In this document: one piece after another, positions 14,452-21,993 of the stretch
How the letters are laid out: every line of letters starts with the position of its first letter
Numbering within the stretch: the stretch's first letter is position 1
Assembly: GCA_014859225.1 (NCBI GenBank)
Contig: JACUUP010000014.1
Span: 1 to 21,993, forward strand
Direction: 5' to 3'
Source: Candidatus Aerophobota bacterium
Lineage (GTDB): Bacteria; Aerophobota; Aerophobia; Aerophobales; B3-G15
DNA: 21,993 nt
Notes under the pieces: model-generated
Seen by the model: only the letters and a program-made list of their open reading frames with translations
Databases searched by the model: none
What the model was told of the DNA's origin: nothing
Position numbers and translations under genes: made by a program

Positions 14452-14928
14452 ATGACTGAAAAAGATATAATAGAGAAGACAAAAGAGCTCTTAAAGGATA
14501 AAATAGTTGCCTGGGAGGAAAAATCTTCTCAAAGGCATTATTTTACCATAAAAAAAACCGATATAGCTTTTGTAGCAAAGCATCTTTTTGAAAAGTTAAG
14601 GGCAAGATTTATCATTGCCTCGGGAATTGATACTCCAAAAGGAGTTGAAATACTTTACCACTTTTCTTTTGATAGGGAGGGAGGTCAGGTAGTTACAGTG
14701 AAGGTTCTCGTTCCCAGGCAAAAATGTGAAATAGAATCAATTGCTCCTTCTATTCCTGGAGCTACGTGGATAGAAAGAGAGATTCAGGAGCTTTTAGGGG
14801 TTAAATTTTTAAATCATCCTGACCCAAGGCCTCTTTTAACTTCTGAGGACTGGCCCGAGGGGGTTTATCCTTTGAGATTAGACTACAGAGATGCCCAGTT
14901 TCCTGAAGATGTTCAAAAGGAGAAATAG
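14452..14928 (+). CDS. NuoC-like (30 kDa) hydrogenase subunit
   Basis: This 158-residue protein matches complex I 30-kDa subunit NuoC and the equivalent HycE N-terminal region, EchD and MbhK. It is a structural subunit packed against the large subunit and has no cofactor. The signature lies near the C-terminus: PGATWIEREIQELLGVKFLNHPDPRPLLTSEDWPEGVYPLR. Its stop directly abuts the ATG of the large-subunit gene with no gap, and a ribosome binding site (aaaaggag) lies inside its 3' end. Confidence 0.9.
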   Translation: MTEKDIIEKTKELLKDKIVAWEEKSSQRHYFTIKKTDIAFVAKHLFEKLRARFIIASGIDTPKGVEILYHFSFDREGGQVVTVKVLVPRQKCEIESIAPSIPGATWIEREIQELLGVKFLNHPDPRPLLTSEDWPEGVYPLRLDYRDAQFPEDVQKEK

Positions 14929-16131
14929 ATGGCCAGCGATAAAAGAACAATTATTCCCATAGGACCTTTTCATCCTCTCCAGGAAGAGCCTGAGTTTTTT
15001 GAACTTTATGTGGAAGGGGAAAAGGTTGTTGATATAGATGTTCATATAGGCTACAACCACCGTGCTATTGAACAGATTGGTCAGAGAATGAACTGGGACC
15101 AGGTAATTTTTCTTGTGGAAAGAATCTGTGGAATATGCTCCACTTCTCATCCCATTGCTAACTGCAATGCCCAGGAAGACCTTGCTGGAGTAGAGATACC
15201 CGAGAGAGCAAAGTATATAAGAAGTATTGTAGGTGAGCTGGAAAGACTTCACTCTCATCTTCTCTGGGTGGGATTGGCAGGGCATTTCTTAGGGTATAAT
15301 ACCTTATGGATGTGGGCGTGGAAGTATAGAGAACCTATCTTAGAAATTTTTGAGCATGTTACGGGCAACAGGAATCATTATGCTATGATGAGGCCGGGAG
15401 GAGTTAAAAGGGATATAAAGGAGGAAGATATACCCCATCTTACGAAAGTTCTGGATGAGGCAGAGAGAAAAATAGCCATGGTTACCAAAGCAGCTCTTGA
15501 TGACCCTGTTCTTGCTGCTCGGCTTAAAGGTGTTGGAATTCTCACCCAGGAAGATGCCATAAAATACTGTGCTGTTGGTCCAACTGCCAGGGCATCCGGA
15601 GTAGCTATTGATGTTCGCAAAGATGACCCTTATGCCGCCTATGATTTAGTGGAGTGGAATATTATTACTCAAGAAGCAGGAGATGTTTTTGCCAAAGCTG
15701 TGGTGAGACTGCTTGAGTGTTTTGAATCTGTGAAGATAATTCGTCAGTGTCTTGACAAACTTAAGAAGGTGAAGGGAGATATAGCTGTCAAGATAAAAAA
15801 AATGCCCCATGGAGAAGGAAAGGGACATCATGAAGCTCCCAGGGGCGAGACTTTCCACTATGTGCGCTCAGATGGCTCCAATAATCCAGTGAGGGTAAAA
15901 GTGAGAGCTCCAACTTATGTGAATCTTCCTACCTGCAAGGCAACAGTTCCCGGGGAAAGTGTCGCTGATGCTGCTATAATCTTAGCCGCTATAGACCCTT
16001 GCTACTGTTGCACAGAACGGATGATGAGGGTGATGGACAAAAGAGGGGGTAAGGTGGAGCTTGATGGAAATGAGCTGGTGAGGTTATCCCAGGAAAAAAC
16101 CAGAGGACTTCGTAAACAATTAGGGTTATAA
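14929..16131 (+). CDS. Group 4 [NiFe]-hydrogenase large (catalytic) subunit
   Basis: This is the NuoD-related catalytic subunit. Both nickel-binding pairs are present: Cys67 and Cys70 in RICGICSTSH, and Cys358 and Cys361 in DPCYCCTER. It is therefore a true hydrogenase and not complex I NuoD or a cysteine-less relative. Length is 400 residues. Other family motifs are HIGYNHRAIEQIG at the start, MRPGGV, and the ETFHYVRSDGSNNPVRVKVRAPTY block. There is no long C-terminal extension after the second pair beyond about 39 residues, so no maturation-peptide cleavage motif is obvious; several group 4 enzymes lack one. It should evolve or take up H2 on the cytoplasmic face. Confidence 0.95.
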   Translation: MASDKRTIIPIGPFHPLQEEPEFFELYVEGEKVVDIDVHIGYNHRAIEQIGQRMNWDQVIFLVERICGICSTSHPIANCNAQEDLAGVEIPERAKYIRSIVGELERLHSHLLWVGLAGHFLGYNTLWMWAWKYREPILEIFEHVTGNRNHYAMMRPGGVKRDIKEEDIPHLTKVLDEAERKIAMVTKAALDDPVLAARLKGVGILTQEDAIKYCAVGPTARASGVAIDVRKDDPYAAYDLVEWNIITQEAGDVFAKAVVRLLECFESVKIIRQCLDKLKKVKGDIAVKIKKMPHGEGKGHHEAPRGETFHYVRSDGSNNPVRVKVRAPTYVNLPTCKATVPGESVADAAIILAAIDPCYCCTERMMRVMDKRGGKVELDGNELVRLSQEKTRGLRKQLGL

Positions 16132-16143
16132 AAGGAGTTATAA

Positions 16144-17562
16144 ATGCCAAGCTTTTTCCTGATGGGTTCGGTTATGGTTCCCTTAATAGGTTCCTTTTTC
16201 TGTCTTCTTTTTCCAAGAAAATTCAGGGAAGGATGGGCAGCAGGAATAGTTGCGGTATCCTTTGTTTTTCTCCTCTTTTTAATAAGTCCGATTATACGGG
16301 GCGAGCTTATCAACATAGATATTTTATCTGTTGCAGGTAGTTATTTTGACTTTTCTTTTTTTGCTGATGGCATAAGTTTAATCTTTGCTCTCATATTTTC
16401 CTTTATTGGACTTGTTGCTCTTATTTACTCTATTTCTTACATGAAGAATTCTGAAAATCAAAGAGAGTACTACTTCACAACCTCATTAATGATAGCATCC
16501 CTGCTCGGAGTATCTTTTTCTAAGAATCTTATTCTTTTCTACGTTTTCTGGGAAATAGCAGCACTTACTACCTGGAGACTGGTAGGCTTTTATAGAGAGA
16601 AAAAAGTAGTTTTGATTGCCGATAAAACTTTTCTGATGACCTTCTTAGGTTCATCATTTATGCTTATGGGGTTTAGCCTTATATATGTTCAAACTGGAAC
16701 CTTAGACCTTTTCCATCTGAGAGGCTCCTTTATCCCTGATATCAATACCGCCCTTTTTCTTATATTCTTAGGAATTATTGCCAAATCAGCAATTCTTCCT
16801 CTGCATACCTGGCTCTCTGATGCTCATCCGGTGGCTCCTTCTCCTATGAGTGCCATTCTTTCGGGAGTAGAGGTGGAGGTTGGACTTTTAGCTTTCCTTC
16901 GCATTTTTGTGTGGATGAGCGGGATATCCTGGAGTTGGATTCTCAGCTTAGCGGTTATATCCTCTTTAATTGGTGCAGGAGCTGCTCTTTTAGAAAAGGA
17001 TATAAAGCGCATTATCGCTTATTCTACGGTTTCTCAGGTAGGTTATATTCTCTTAGGATTTGCTCTCTTGAAGGAGATGGGTATTATAGCAGGACTTCTT
17101 TACTTTATGGTGCATGCCATAGCAAAAGCTTCTCTTTTCTTAGGGGCAGGAGTGGTAGAGAGAAGATACGGAACAAGAGATATAGCTAAACTTGGAGGAA
17201 TGATGAAAACCTCGCCTCTTTTTGGTGTTGGATTTTTGTTTTCCTGTTTTTCCATAGCAGGGTTTCCTCCTTTTGGAGGATTTTATGCCAAGCTTATGGT
17301 TATAATGAGTGCAGTAAAGGAAGGGCATCTGTGGATTGCTACCTTAGCTATAGTTGCTGCTATTTTAACCATGCTTTATCTTTTGCGTTTATTCAACGCT
17401 ATTTTTATGGGAAAAGAGGAAGAAAGCGGGGAATTTGCCGCTCCAGGTAAACTAATGGTAGGATGTGTAGTCTTGCTGGGAATAATTTCCCTTGCCATAG
17501 GAGTCTTTATAGCTCAAGCAATGGGACTTCCTGTGGCTGCAGTTGCCGGTATGTTTAAGTAA
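16144..17562 (+). CDS. Antiporter-like membrane subunit A (NuoN/MrpD family)
   Basis: This is a polytopic membrane protein of 472 residues from the proton-conducting transporter family, shared by complex I NuoL/M/N and Mrp antiporters. Ion-path residues are visible: Glu in FYVFWEIAALTTWR, Lys in IIAKSAILPLHTWLSDAHPVAPSP and Lys in EKDIKRIIAYSTVSQVGYI. His/Lys occur in YFMVHAIAKASLFLGAG. About 14 hydrophobic helices are expected. It follows the large-subunit gene by 12 bases with an aaaaggag site. It should translocate H+ or Na+ when the hydrogenase turns over. Which ion cannot be told from the sequence. Confidence 0.92.
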   Translation: MPSFFLMGSVMVPLIGSFFCLLFPRKFREGWAAGIVAVSFVFLLFLISPIIRGELINIDILSVAGSYFDFSFFADGISLIFALIFSFIGLVALIYSISYMKNSENQREYYFTTSLMIASLLGVSFSKNLILFYVFWEIAALTTWRLVGFYREKKVVLIADKTFLMTFLGSSFMLMGFSLIYVQTGTLDLFHLRGSFIPDINTALFLIFLGIIAKSAILPLHTWLSDAHPVAPSPMSAILSGVEVEVGLLAFLRIFVWMSGISWSWILSLAVISSLIGAGAALLEKDIKRIIAYSTVSQVGYILLGFALLKEMGIIAGLLYFMVHAIAKASLFLGAGVVERRYGTRDIAKLGGMMKTSPLFGVGFLFSCFSIAGFPPFGGFYAKLMVIMSAVKEGHLWIATLAIVAAILTMLYLLRLFNAIFMGKEEESGEFAAPGKLMVGCVVLLGIISLAIGVFIAQAMGLPVAAVAGMFK

Positions 17563-17580
17563 ATTAAAAAGGTGTGAAAA

Positions 17581-19515
17581 ATGAATTCCTCCATACTGCT
17601 TTATCCAATAATTTTACCCATCATAGGTGGGGTTTTGTGTTTTTTAATTCCTGCAAGGAAAGCTAAAGAGAGTATTAGCATAGCTATTAGTTTAATAGTT
17701 TTTATCTTTGCTATTTTCATATTTTCCTCCAAGGACATTTTCTTAAGCTATCCCTGGCTCACCTTTTTGGGAATAGATTTCGCCCTGCAAAGCTACAGAT
17801 TTTCCTCTTTTATACTGCTTTTTGCCTGTCTTTTCTCTTTCTTGATTTCTCTTTATTCGGTAAAGTTTATGGCTGAAAATGTCAGGTTAAAAGAGTATTA
17901 CCCGTATCTTCTTTTGACAACATCCTGCGCTGCAGGAGCAGCTCTTGCTGCCAATTTAGTGGTATTTTTGCTTTTCTGGGGAGCCCTGGGAATACTTCTT
18001 TATGCCTTTTTATCTCTTGGTTCCTACAAATTATCCACCAAGGGTCTTTTTATAGTTGGAGCGGCGGATTTTGCTTTAATTTTAGGAGTTTTATTCTTTT
18101 ACCGCTTAAGCGGCAGTCTCTATATGAGCCAGGGTAACCCTTTGTCCATAAACTCTGGTTTAGCTGTGGCCTCTTTTGTGCTTTTAATGATGGGAGCTAT
18201 TGCCAAGGCAGGCGCTATACCTTTTCATTCCTGGATTCCTGATGCTGCAGATAAAGTGCCAACGCCGGTAATGGCTTTCCTTCCCGCCTCCCTGGATAAG
18301 CTTCTGGGAATTTATTTGCTTGCGCGTATATGTTTTGATTTTTTCAAATTGATGCCTAATACATCCCTTTCTTTTCTTCTTTTGCTTATCGGTTCTTTAA
18401 CCATCATAGTAGCGGTGATGATGGCTCTTGTTCAACATGACTTAAAGAAGCTTTTATCCTATCACGCTATCTCACAGGTAGGTTATATGGTTCTGGGGAT
18501 AGGGACAGGTATTCCTCTGGGGATAGCGGGAGGGGTATTTCATATGCTAAACAACGCCATATATAAAGCCTGTCTTTTTCTTGGAGGAGGCTCTGTTGAG
18601 CATAAGGTTAAAACCTCGGACATTGACAGATTGGGAGGTCTGGCAAAGTTTATGCCTGTTACCTTTATAACTGTTTTAATTGCTGCTTTTTCCATCTCGG
18701 GAGTTCCTCCTTTTAATGGATTTTTTTCCAAATGGATGGTCTATCAGGCTGTGGTGGAAGCTGGGAAGCTTGAAGGTGGTGGTATGTGGATTATCTGGCT
18801 TCTTGCAGCAATGTTTGGTTCTGCCTTAACTCTGGCAAGCTTCATGAAACTTATCCATGGGACATTCCTTTCCACGGAAAGCGATGAGGTCAAAGAAAAA
18901 ATATCCGGGAAAACTCTAAAAGAAGCTGGTGCACCCATGCTTTTTCCCCTGATAGTTTTAGCCGGGCTTTGTGTTGTATTTGGTGTATTTGCCTACCAGG
19001 TTCCCCTTAAACTATTTATTTTACCTTCTGTGCCCGAAATTCCTTCTCCTCACCTCTGGCTTGGCTGGTGGGAACCAGGACTTGCTACTATTCTTATAAT
19101 CCTGGGGATAATTGTAGGTCTTGTTATTTATTCGCTGGGGAAAATAAAATTGGGAAGAGTATCAGAGAGCTATGTAGGGGGAGAAGTTACTTCTGATGAG
19201 ATGAGAGTATCAGGTGTAGATTTTTACGATACTATCAGGGATTTTGTGGGTCTGAGGAGATTGTATAAAGCTGCTGAAAGGGGAGCTCTTGATATTTACA
19301 GCGCAATGCTATCATTTGCCCGGGGAGCTAGCTATTTTCTTTTTGCTCTTGACAGATTTGTGGATTTTGTCTGGAGAGGTTTATCCTGGGGGGTTTTGAT
19401 TGTGGGAAAAGGATTTTCTCTTGCTCATACAGGAATCCTTCATACCTATCTTGCCTGGTATCTTATTGGTCTTATAATTCTACTCGTGATATTTTTAGCC
19501 GGAGTGGGAGGTTAG
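17581..19515 (+). CDS. Antiporter-like membrane subunit B (NuoL/HyfB family, long form)
   Basis: This second proton-conducting transporter subunit is 644 residues long and so about 170 longer than its neighbour. The core carries AKAGAIPFHSWIPDAADKVPTPVMAF, LKKLLSYHAISQVGYM and HMLNNAIYKACLFLGGGSVEH, with conserved Lys and His. After the core comes SESYVGGEV, VDFYDTIRDFVGLRRLYKAAERGALDIY and a final hydrophobic helix (TYLAWYLIGLIILLVIFLAG). This resembles the C-terminal arm of NuoL/HyfB/CooM-type subunits, where an amphipathic helix braces the other antiporter modules. It is probably the distal or bracing pump subunit. Confidence 0.9.
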   Translation: MNSSILLYPIILPIIGGVLCFLIPARKAKESISIAISLIVFIFAIFIFSSKDIFLSYPWLTFLGIDFALQSYRFSSFILLFACLFSFLISLYSVKFMAENVRLKEYYPYLLLTTSCAAGAALAANLVVFLLFWGALGILLYAFLSLGSYKLSTKGLFIVGAADFALILGVLFFYRLSGSLYMSQGNPLSINSGLAVASFVLLMMGAIAKAGAIPFHSWIPDAADKVPTPVMAFLPASLDKLLGIYLLARICFDFFKLMPNTSLSFLLLLIGSLTIIVAVMMALVQHDLKKLLSYHAISQVGYMVLGIGTGIPLGIAGGVFHMLNNAIYKACLFLGGGSVEHKVKTSDIDRLGGLAKFMPVTFITVLIAAFSISGVPPFNGFFSKWMVYQAVVEAGKLEGGGMWIIWLLAAMFGSALTLASFMKLIHGTFLSTESDEVKEKISGKTLKEAGAPMLFPLIVLAGLCVVFGVFAYQVPLKLFILPSVPEIPSPHLWLGWWEPGLATILIILGIIVGLVIYSLGKIKLGRVSESYVGGEVTSDEMRVSGVDFYDTIRDFVGLRRLYKAAERGALDIYSAMLSFARGASYFLFALDRFVDFVWRGLSWGVLIVGKGFSLAHTGILHTYLAWYLIGLIILLVIFLAGVGG

Positions 19516-19519
19516 GGGT

Positions 19520-20044
19520 ATGTGGCAAATTTATGCTTTAGCTTTTCTTATGATTGCAGGCTCTTTAGTGGCTGTGCACACAAAATATCTTTTATCAGCG
19601 GTAATCTCTCTTGCGGTTGTAGGTCTTGGTCTTTGTGTAGTTTTTCTTTATCTCCAGGCTCCAGATTGTGCTATAACTCAGATAGTAGTTGAGGTTATAG
19701 CTTTAATCATTCTTATTAGAGCAACAGGTGTAGAGAGAGACCTTCTGGAGATAAAGGGAAGAAGAGAAGTTTTTGCTCTTGTGACCGTCATTTTATTTAT
19801 CATAGTTTTTGCTGTTTTTGCTTTCAGTGCCCTGACTCACCTTCCTGAATTTGGTTATCCGGTTATGCGGGTGGCAGAAGAGTATGTGGTTAAAGGGCTA
19901 AGGGAGACAGGTGCGGCAAATCTTGTAACCGCAGTTCTTCTTGATTTTAGGGCTTATGACACCCTGGGAGAGGCAACGGTGCTCTTTACTGCAATTCTGG
20001 GGTCAATAATAGTTTTGCGAGAAATTGGAAGGAAGAAAAAATGA
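19520..20044 (+). CDS. MbhD-MbhE-like fusion membrane subunit (DUF4040)
   Basis: This 174-residue protein joins two small subunits of Mbh/Mrp complexes. Residues 1 to about 75 hold MbhD (DUF4040: AVISLAVVGLGLCVVFLYLQAPDCAITQIVVEV). Residues of about 80-174 hold MbhE, including DTLGEATVLFTAILGSIIVLRE, the conserved end also found at the C-terminus of MrpA. In Pyrococcus Mbh these are separate genes. It starts four bases after the preceding stop and overlaps the MnhB-like gene by ATGA. It forms part of the ion-translocation module between antiporter-like subunits. Confidence 0.88.
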   Translation: MWQIYALAFLMIAGSLVAVHTKYLLSAVISLAVVGLGLCVVFLYLQAPDCAITQIVVEVIALIILIRATGVERDLLEIKGRREVFALVTVILFIIVFAVFAFSALTHLPEFGYPVMRVAEEYVVKGLRETGAANLVTAVLLDFRAYDTLGEATVLFTAILGSIIVLREIGRKKK

Positions 20045-20496
20045 GTCCTTTTAGAGAAACAAAAGCTGGTATGACAAACATAGTTAAAACCATAGCTAAG
20101 TTTGTTGTTCCTCCGGTGATTATTTTTGGTATTTACATGATTCTCCACGGACACTTAACTCCGGGGGGAGGTTTTCCGGGTGGGGTAATTGTAGCATGCA
20201 CCTTCATTCTTCTTGTTCTTGCCTTTGGTAAGGAAGTAGCTTTTCAGAAGTTAAAGATATCAACTGCATCTGTGATTGAGAGTGCAGGCGCTCTTGTTTT
20301 TCTATCTGTTGCCCTTATAGGTATGGCAGTGGGCGGGTGGTTTTTTTTCAATTTTTTACCCGTAGGGTTTCCTTTGAAGATTATCTCGGCAGGTTCTATT
20401 CCTTTTTCCAATATAGGCATCGGTTTGAAGGTAATGGGGGGTGTATTTGCCGTATTTTTAACTTTAATAATGTTTAGACTTACAACTAAAAGGTAA
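20041..20496 (+). CDS. MnhB/MbhF-like Mrp subunit
   Basis: This is a 151-residue membrane protein of the MrpB/MnhB family. The hallmark is GHLTPGGGFPGGVIVA in the first third, followed by three further hydrophobic helices. The N-terminal MSPFRETKAGM is hydrophilic. It works only as part of the Mrp-type module with MbhD/E, MnhC and MrpD. Overlap with the upstream stop suggests coupled translation. Confidence 0.93.
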   Translation: MSPFRETKAGMTNIVKTIAKFVVPPVIIFGIYMILHGHLTPGGGFPGGVIVACTFILLVLAFGKEVAFQKLKISTASVIESAGALVFLSVALIGMAVGGWFFFNFLPVGFPLKIISAGSIPFSNIGIGLKVMGGVFAVFLTLIMFRLTTKR

Positions 20497-20507
20497 AGGG
20501 GTCGCAG

Positions 20508-20843
20508 ATGTTATTTTTTCTTTCCTTTGTAGTTTTTCTGGTGGGACTTTACTGTGTTATGACAAGAAAGAATCTTTTAAAGATAGTAATGGGGATTGTA
20601 ATTATGGAATATGCGGTAAATTTTTTCCTGGTTCTTTTAGGTTACAGGATGGGAGGAGTTGCTCCTATAGTAACCAAAGGAATGGAAAATGCTAAATTTG
20701 TTGACCCTCTGCCTCAGGCTATGGTGCTAACAGCTATTGTTATTAGCATTGCTACTTTAGCTTTTCTTGTGGCTATATGTGTGCGTATTTACCAGAAGTA
20801 TAATACTTTTGATATTACAGAGATTCGGAAACTAAAGGGATAG
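20508..20843 (+). CDS. MnhC/MbhG-like Mrp subunit (NuoK family)
   Basis: This is a 111-residue three-helix protein of the MrpC/NuoK family. It shows LVGLYCVMTRKNLLKIVMGIVIMEYAVNFFLVLLGY with the conserved membrane Glu, and DPLPQAMVLTAIVISIATLAFLVAICVRIY. It follows MnhB by 11 bases with a gtcgcag weak site, and precedes the third antiporter subunit by 15 bases. It supplies the half-channel next to the MrpD-type subunit. Confidence 0.93.
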   Translation: MLFFLSFVVFLVGLYCVMTRKNLLKIVMGIVIMEYAVNFFLVLLGYRMGGVAPIVTKGMENAKFVDPLPQAMVLTAIVISIATLAFLVAICVRIYQKYNTFDITEIRKLKG

Positions 20844-20858
20844 TGCGGGAGGAAGTTC

Positions 20859-21993
20859 ATGAACATAATTCCTTTATTTGTAGCTTTGCCCCTGGGAGCT
20901 GCTTTTGTCCTGGTTCTTTTAGGTAAAACAAAAGAAACTGTAGGTGATATTTTAATTAATGCAACTACTTTAATTCTTGCTATTTCTTCTCTGGTTTTGT
21001 TTGCATTTTTGAAAGAAAATGGGATTTTTGTCTATACCATGGGCAAATGGTTGCCCCCCAAAGGAATTAACCTGGTTGCAGATGGATTATCCGTTTTGAT
21101 GCTGATAGTTATTAACTGGGTTGCCTTTTTTGCTACGCTTTATTCGGTAAGTTACATGAAAAGATTCACCGCCAAGTCTAAATTTTACAGTTTGTTTTCT
21201 CTTATGCTTGCTGGAATGAATGGAGTGGTGCTGACGGGAGATTTTTTTAATTTGTTTGTATTTCTGGAGATTGCCTCAATTGCCTCTTATGCTCTGGTTG
21301 CTTTTGGAGTGGAAGCAGAAGAACTTGAGGCAGCTTTTAAATATATGGTTATGAGCTCGGTTGCCTCTATACTTATTCTTTTCTCCATTGGTCTTTTATA
21401 TGGACTCACTGGAAGCCTTAATATGGCAGATGTCGGGGGTATAATTCAGGGTAAAAATAGCCTGCTTCTATCTTTCTCTCTTGTTTTGTTTCTGGCTGGT
21501 TTTGGACTAAAGGCGGCGATAATTCCTTTTCATGCCTGGCTTCCAGATGCTCACCCTTCTGCTCCGGCTCCCATCTCAGCTATGCTCTCAGGAGTATTGA
21601 TAAAGGCACTGGGGATTTATACCATTATGAGAATTTTCTTTAATGTTTATGGGATGAATATTCAGCTTAGCTGGGTTTTTATGATTATGGGGATAATCTC
21701 TATGATTGGAGGAGGAATTTTAGCTCTGCGTCAACAGGATTTTAAGCGTCTTCTCGCTTATTCCTCCATTTCTCAGATGGGTTACATAATGATAGGTCTG
21801 GGATGCGGTAATTACTGGGGACTTTTAGGAGCGCTGTTTCACTTATTTAACCATGCTACCTTTAAATCACTTCTTTTCTTAAACTCAGGGGCGGTGGAGT
21901 ACTCAACGGGCACCAGGAAGCTTGAAGAGATGGGTGGACTGAGTAAGGTTATGCCCGTAACCGGAGCTACCTCTACCATCGGCTCTTTATCTA
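20859..21993 (+). CDS. MrpD/MbhH-like antiporter subunit, 3'-partial
   Basis: An ATG at 20859 behind gggagg opens a frame with no stop to the right edge, giving 378 codons. I translated it by hand. It begins MNIIPLFVALPLGAAFVLVL and includes LFVFLEIASIASYAL (membrane Glu), GLKAAIIPFHAWLPDAHPSAPAP (Lys and His), QDFKRLLAYSSISQMGYI and LFNHATFKSLLFL. It is a third proton-conducting transporter subunit, and its position after MnhB-MnhC matches mrpD/mbhH. About 120 residues should lie beyond the window, given family lengths of about 500. Confidence 0.93.
   Translation, partial: MNIIPLFVALPLGAAFVLVLLGKTKETVGDILINATTLILAISSLVLFAFLKENGIFVYTMGKWLPPKGINLVADGLSVLMLIVINWVAFFATLYSVSYMKRFTAKSKFYSLFSLMLAGMNGVVLTGDFFNLFVFLEIASIASYALVAFGVEAEELEAAFKYMVMSSVASILILFSIGLLYGLTGSLNMADVGGIIQGKNSLLLSFSLVLFLAGFGLKAAIIPFHAWLPDAHPSAPAPISAMLSGVLIKALGIYTIMRIFFNVYGMNIQLSWVFMIMGIISMIGGGILALRQQDFKRLLAYSSISQMGYIMIGLGCGNYWGLLGALFHLFNHATFKSLLFLNSGAVEYSTGTRKLEEMGGLSKVMPVTGATSTIGSLS

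Noticed and set aside
14005-16131. Reading the NuoB/C/D-like genes as respiratory complex I
   Set aside because: The large subunit keeps both nickel-binding CxxC pairs and no NuoE/F/G genes are present, so a group 4 [NiFe] hydrogenase is the better reading.
1-21993. CRISPR arrays, tRNA or rRNA genes
   Set aside because: I saw no regularly spaced repeats, tRNA-like cloverleaf ends or rRNA core sequences; nearly all of the window is coding.

Overview
The window comes from a strictly anaerobic bacterium with moderate-to-low GC (roughly 40% by eye) that uses the Wood-Ljungdahl (reductive acetyl-CoA) pathway. The carbonyl-branch genes are of the bacterial Acs type (AcsB, C, D, E, V plus a CooC-type ATPase). 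Gene order and content suggest an acetogen-like or syntrophic lineage, possibly an uncultivated phylum. I cannot fix the taxon from sequence alone.

Region 1 (1-10407) is a single plus-strand acs operon. It holds acsB (5' end outside the window), acsC, acsV, a CooC/AcsF-type nickel-insertion ATPase, acsD, acsE, and a P-loop/DRTGG protein resembling the N-terminal part of phosphotransacetylase. AcsE passes a methyl group from methyl-tetrahydrofolate to the corrinoid protein AcsCD. AcsB condenses that methyl with CO and CoA to acetyl-CoA. AcsV re-activates oxidised corrinoid, and the CooC-type ATPase matures the nickel centre. Three oddities stand out. AcsB is split by a 535-residue LAGLIDADG intein exactly before the cysteine that bridges the Fe4S4 cube and nickel of the A-cluster. 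The CooC-type gene has no normal start codon, only an ACG where ATG is expected. A perfect 20-bp inverted repeat sits across the CooC/acsD junction.

Region 2 (10408-10534) is the only real regulatory gap. It contains a weak hairpin, two TTGACA-type promoters and two TTGTGA-N6-TCAC-type palindromes resembling operators of the NADH sensor Rex, one of them a perfect match.

Region 3 (10535-21993, open at the right edge) is a second plus-strand operon for a large membrane [NiFe]-hydrogenase complex of group 4. Its order is: sulfhydrogenase beta-like and gamma-like electron-input subunits (FAD, NAD(P), Fe-S), a CooF/HycB-type ferredoxin, the NuoH-like membrane anchor, the small subunit, the NuoC-like subunit, the catalytic large subunit with both nickel-binding CxxC pairs, two antiporter-like NuoL/N/MrpD subunits, an MbhD-MbhE fusion, MnhB/MbhF, MnhC/MbhG and the start of a third antiporter-like MrpD/MbhH subunit. 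The likely role is coupling of NAD(P)H or ferredoxin oxidation, H2 turnover and H+/Na+ movement, which would energise an organism living on the acetyl-CoA pathway. The NuoH-like gene is frameshifted by a 103-bp tandem duplication, which is either a real mutation or an assembly artefact.
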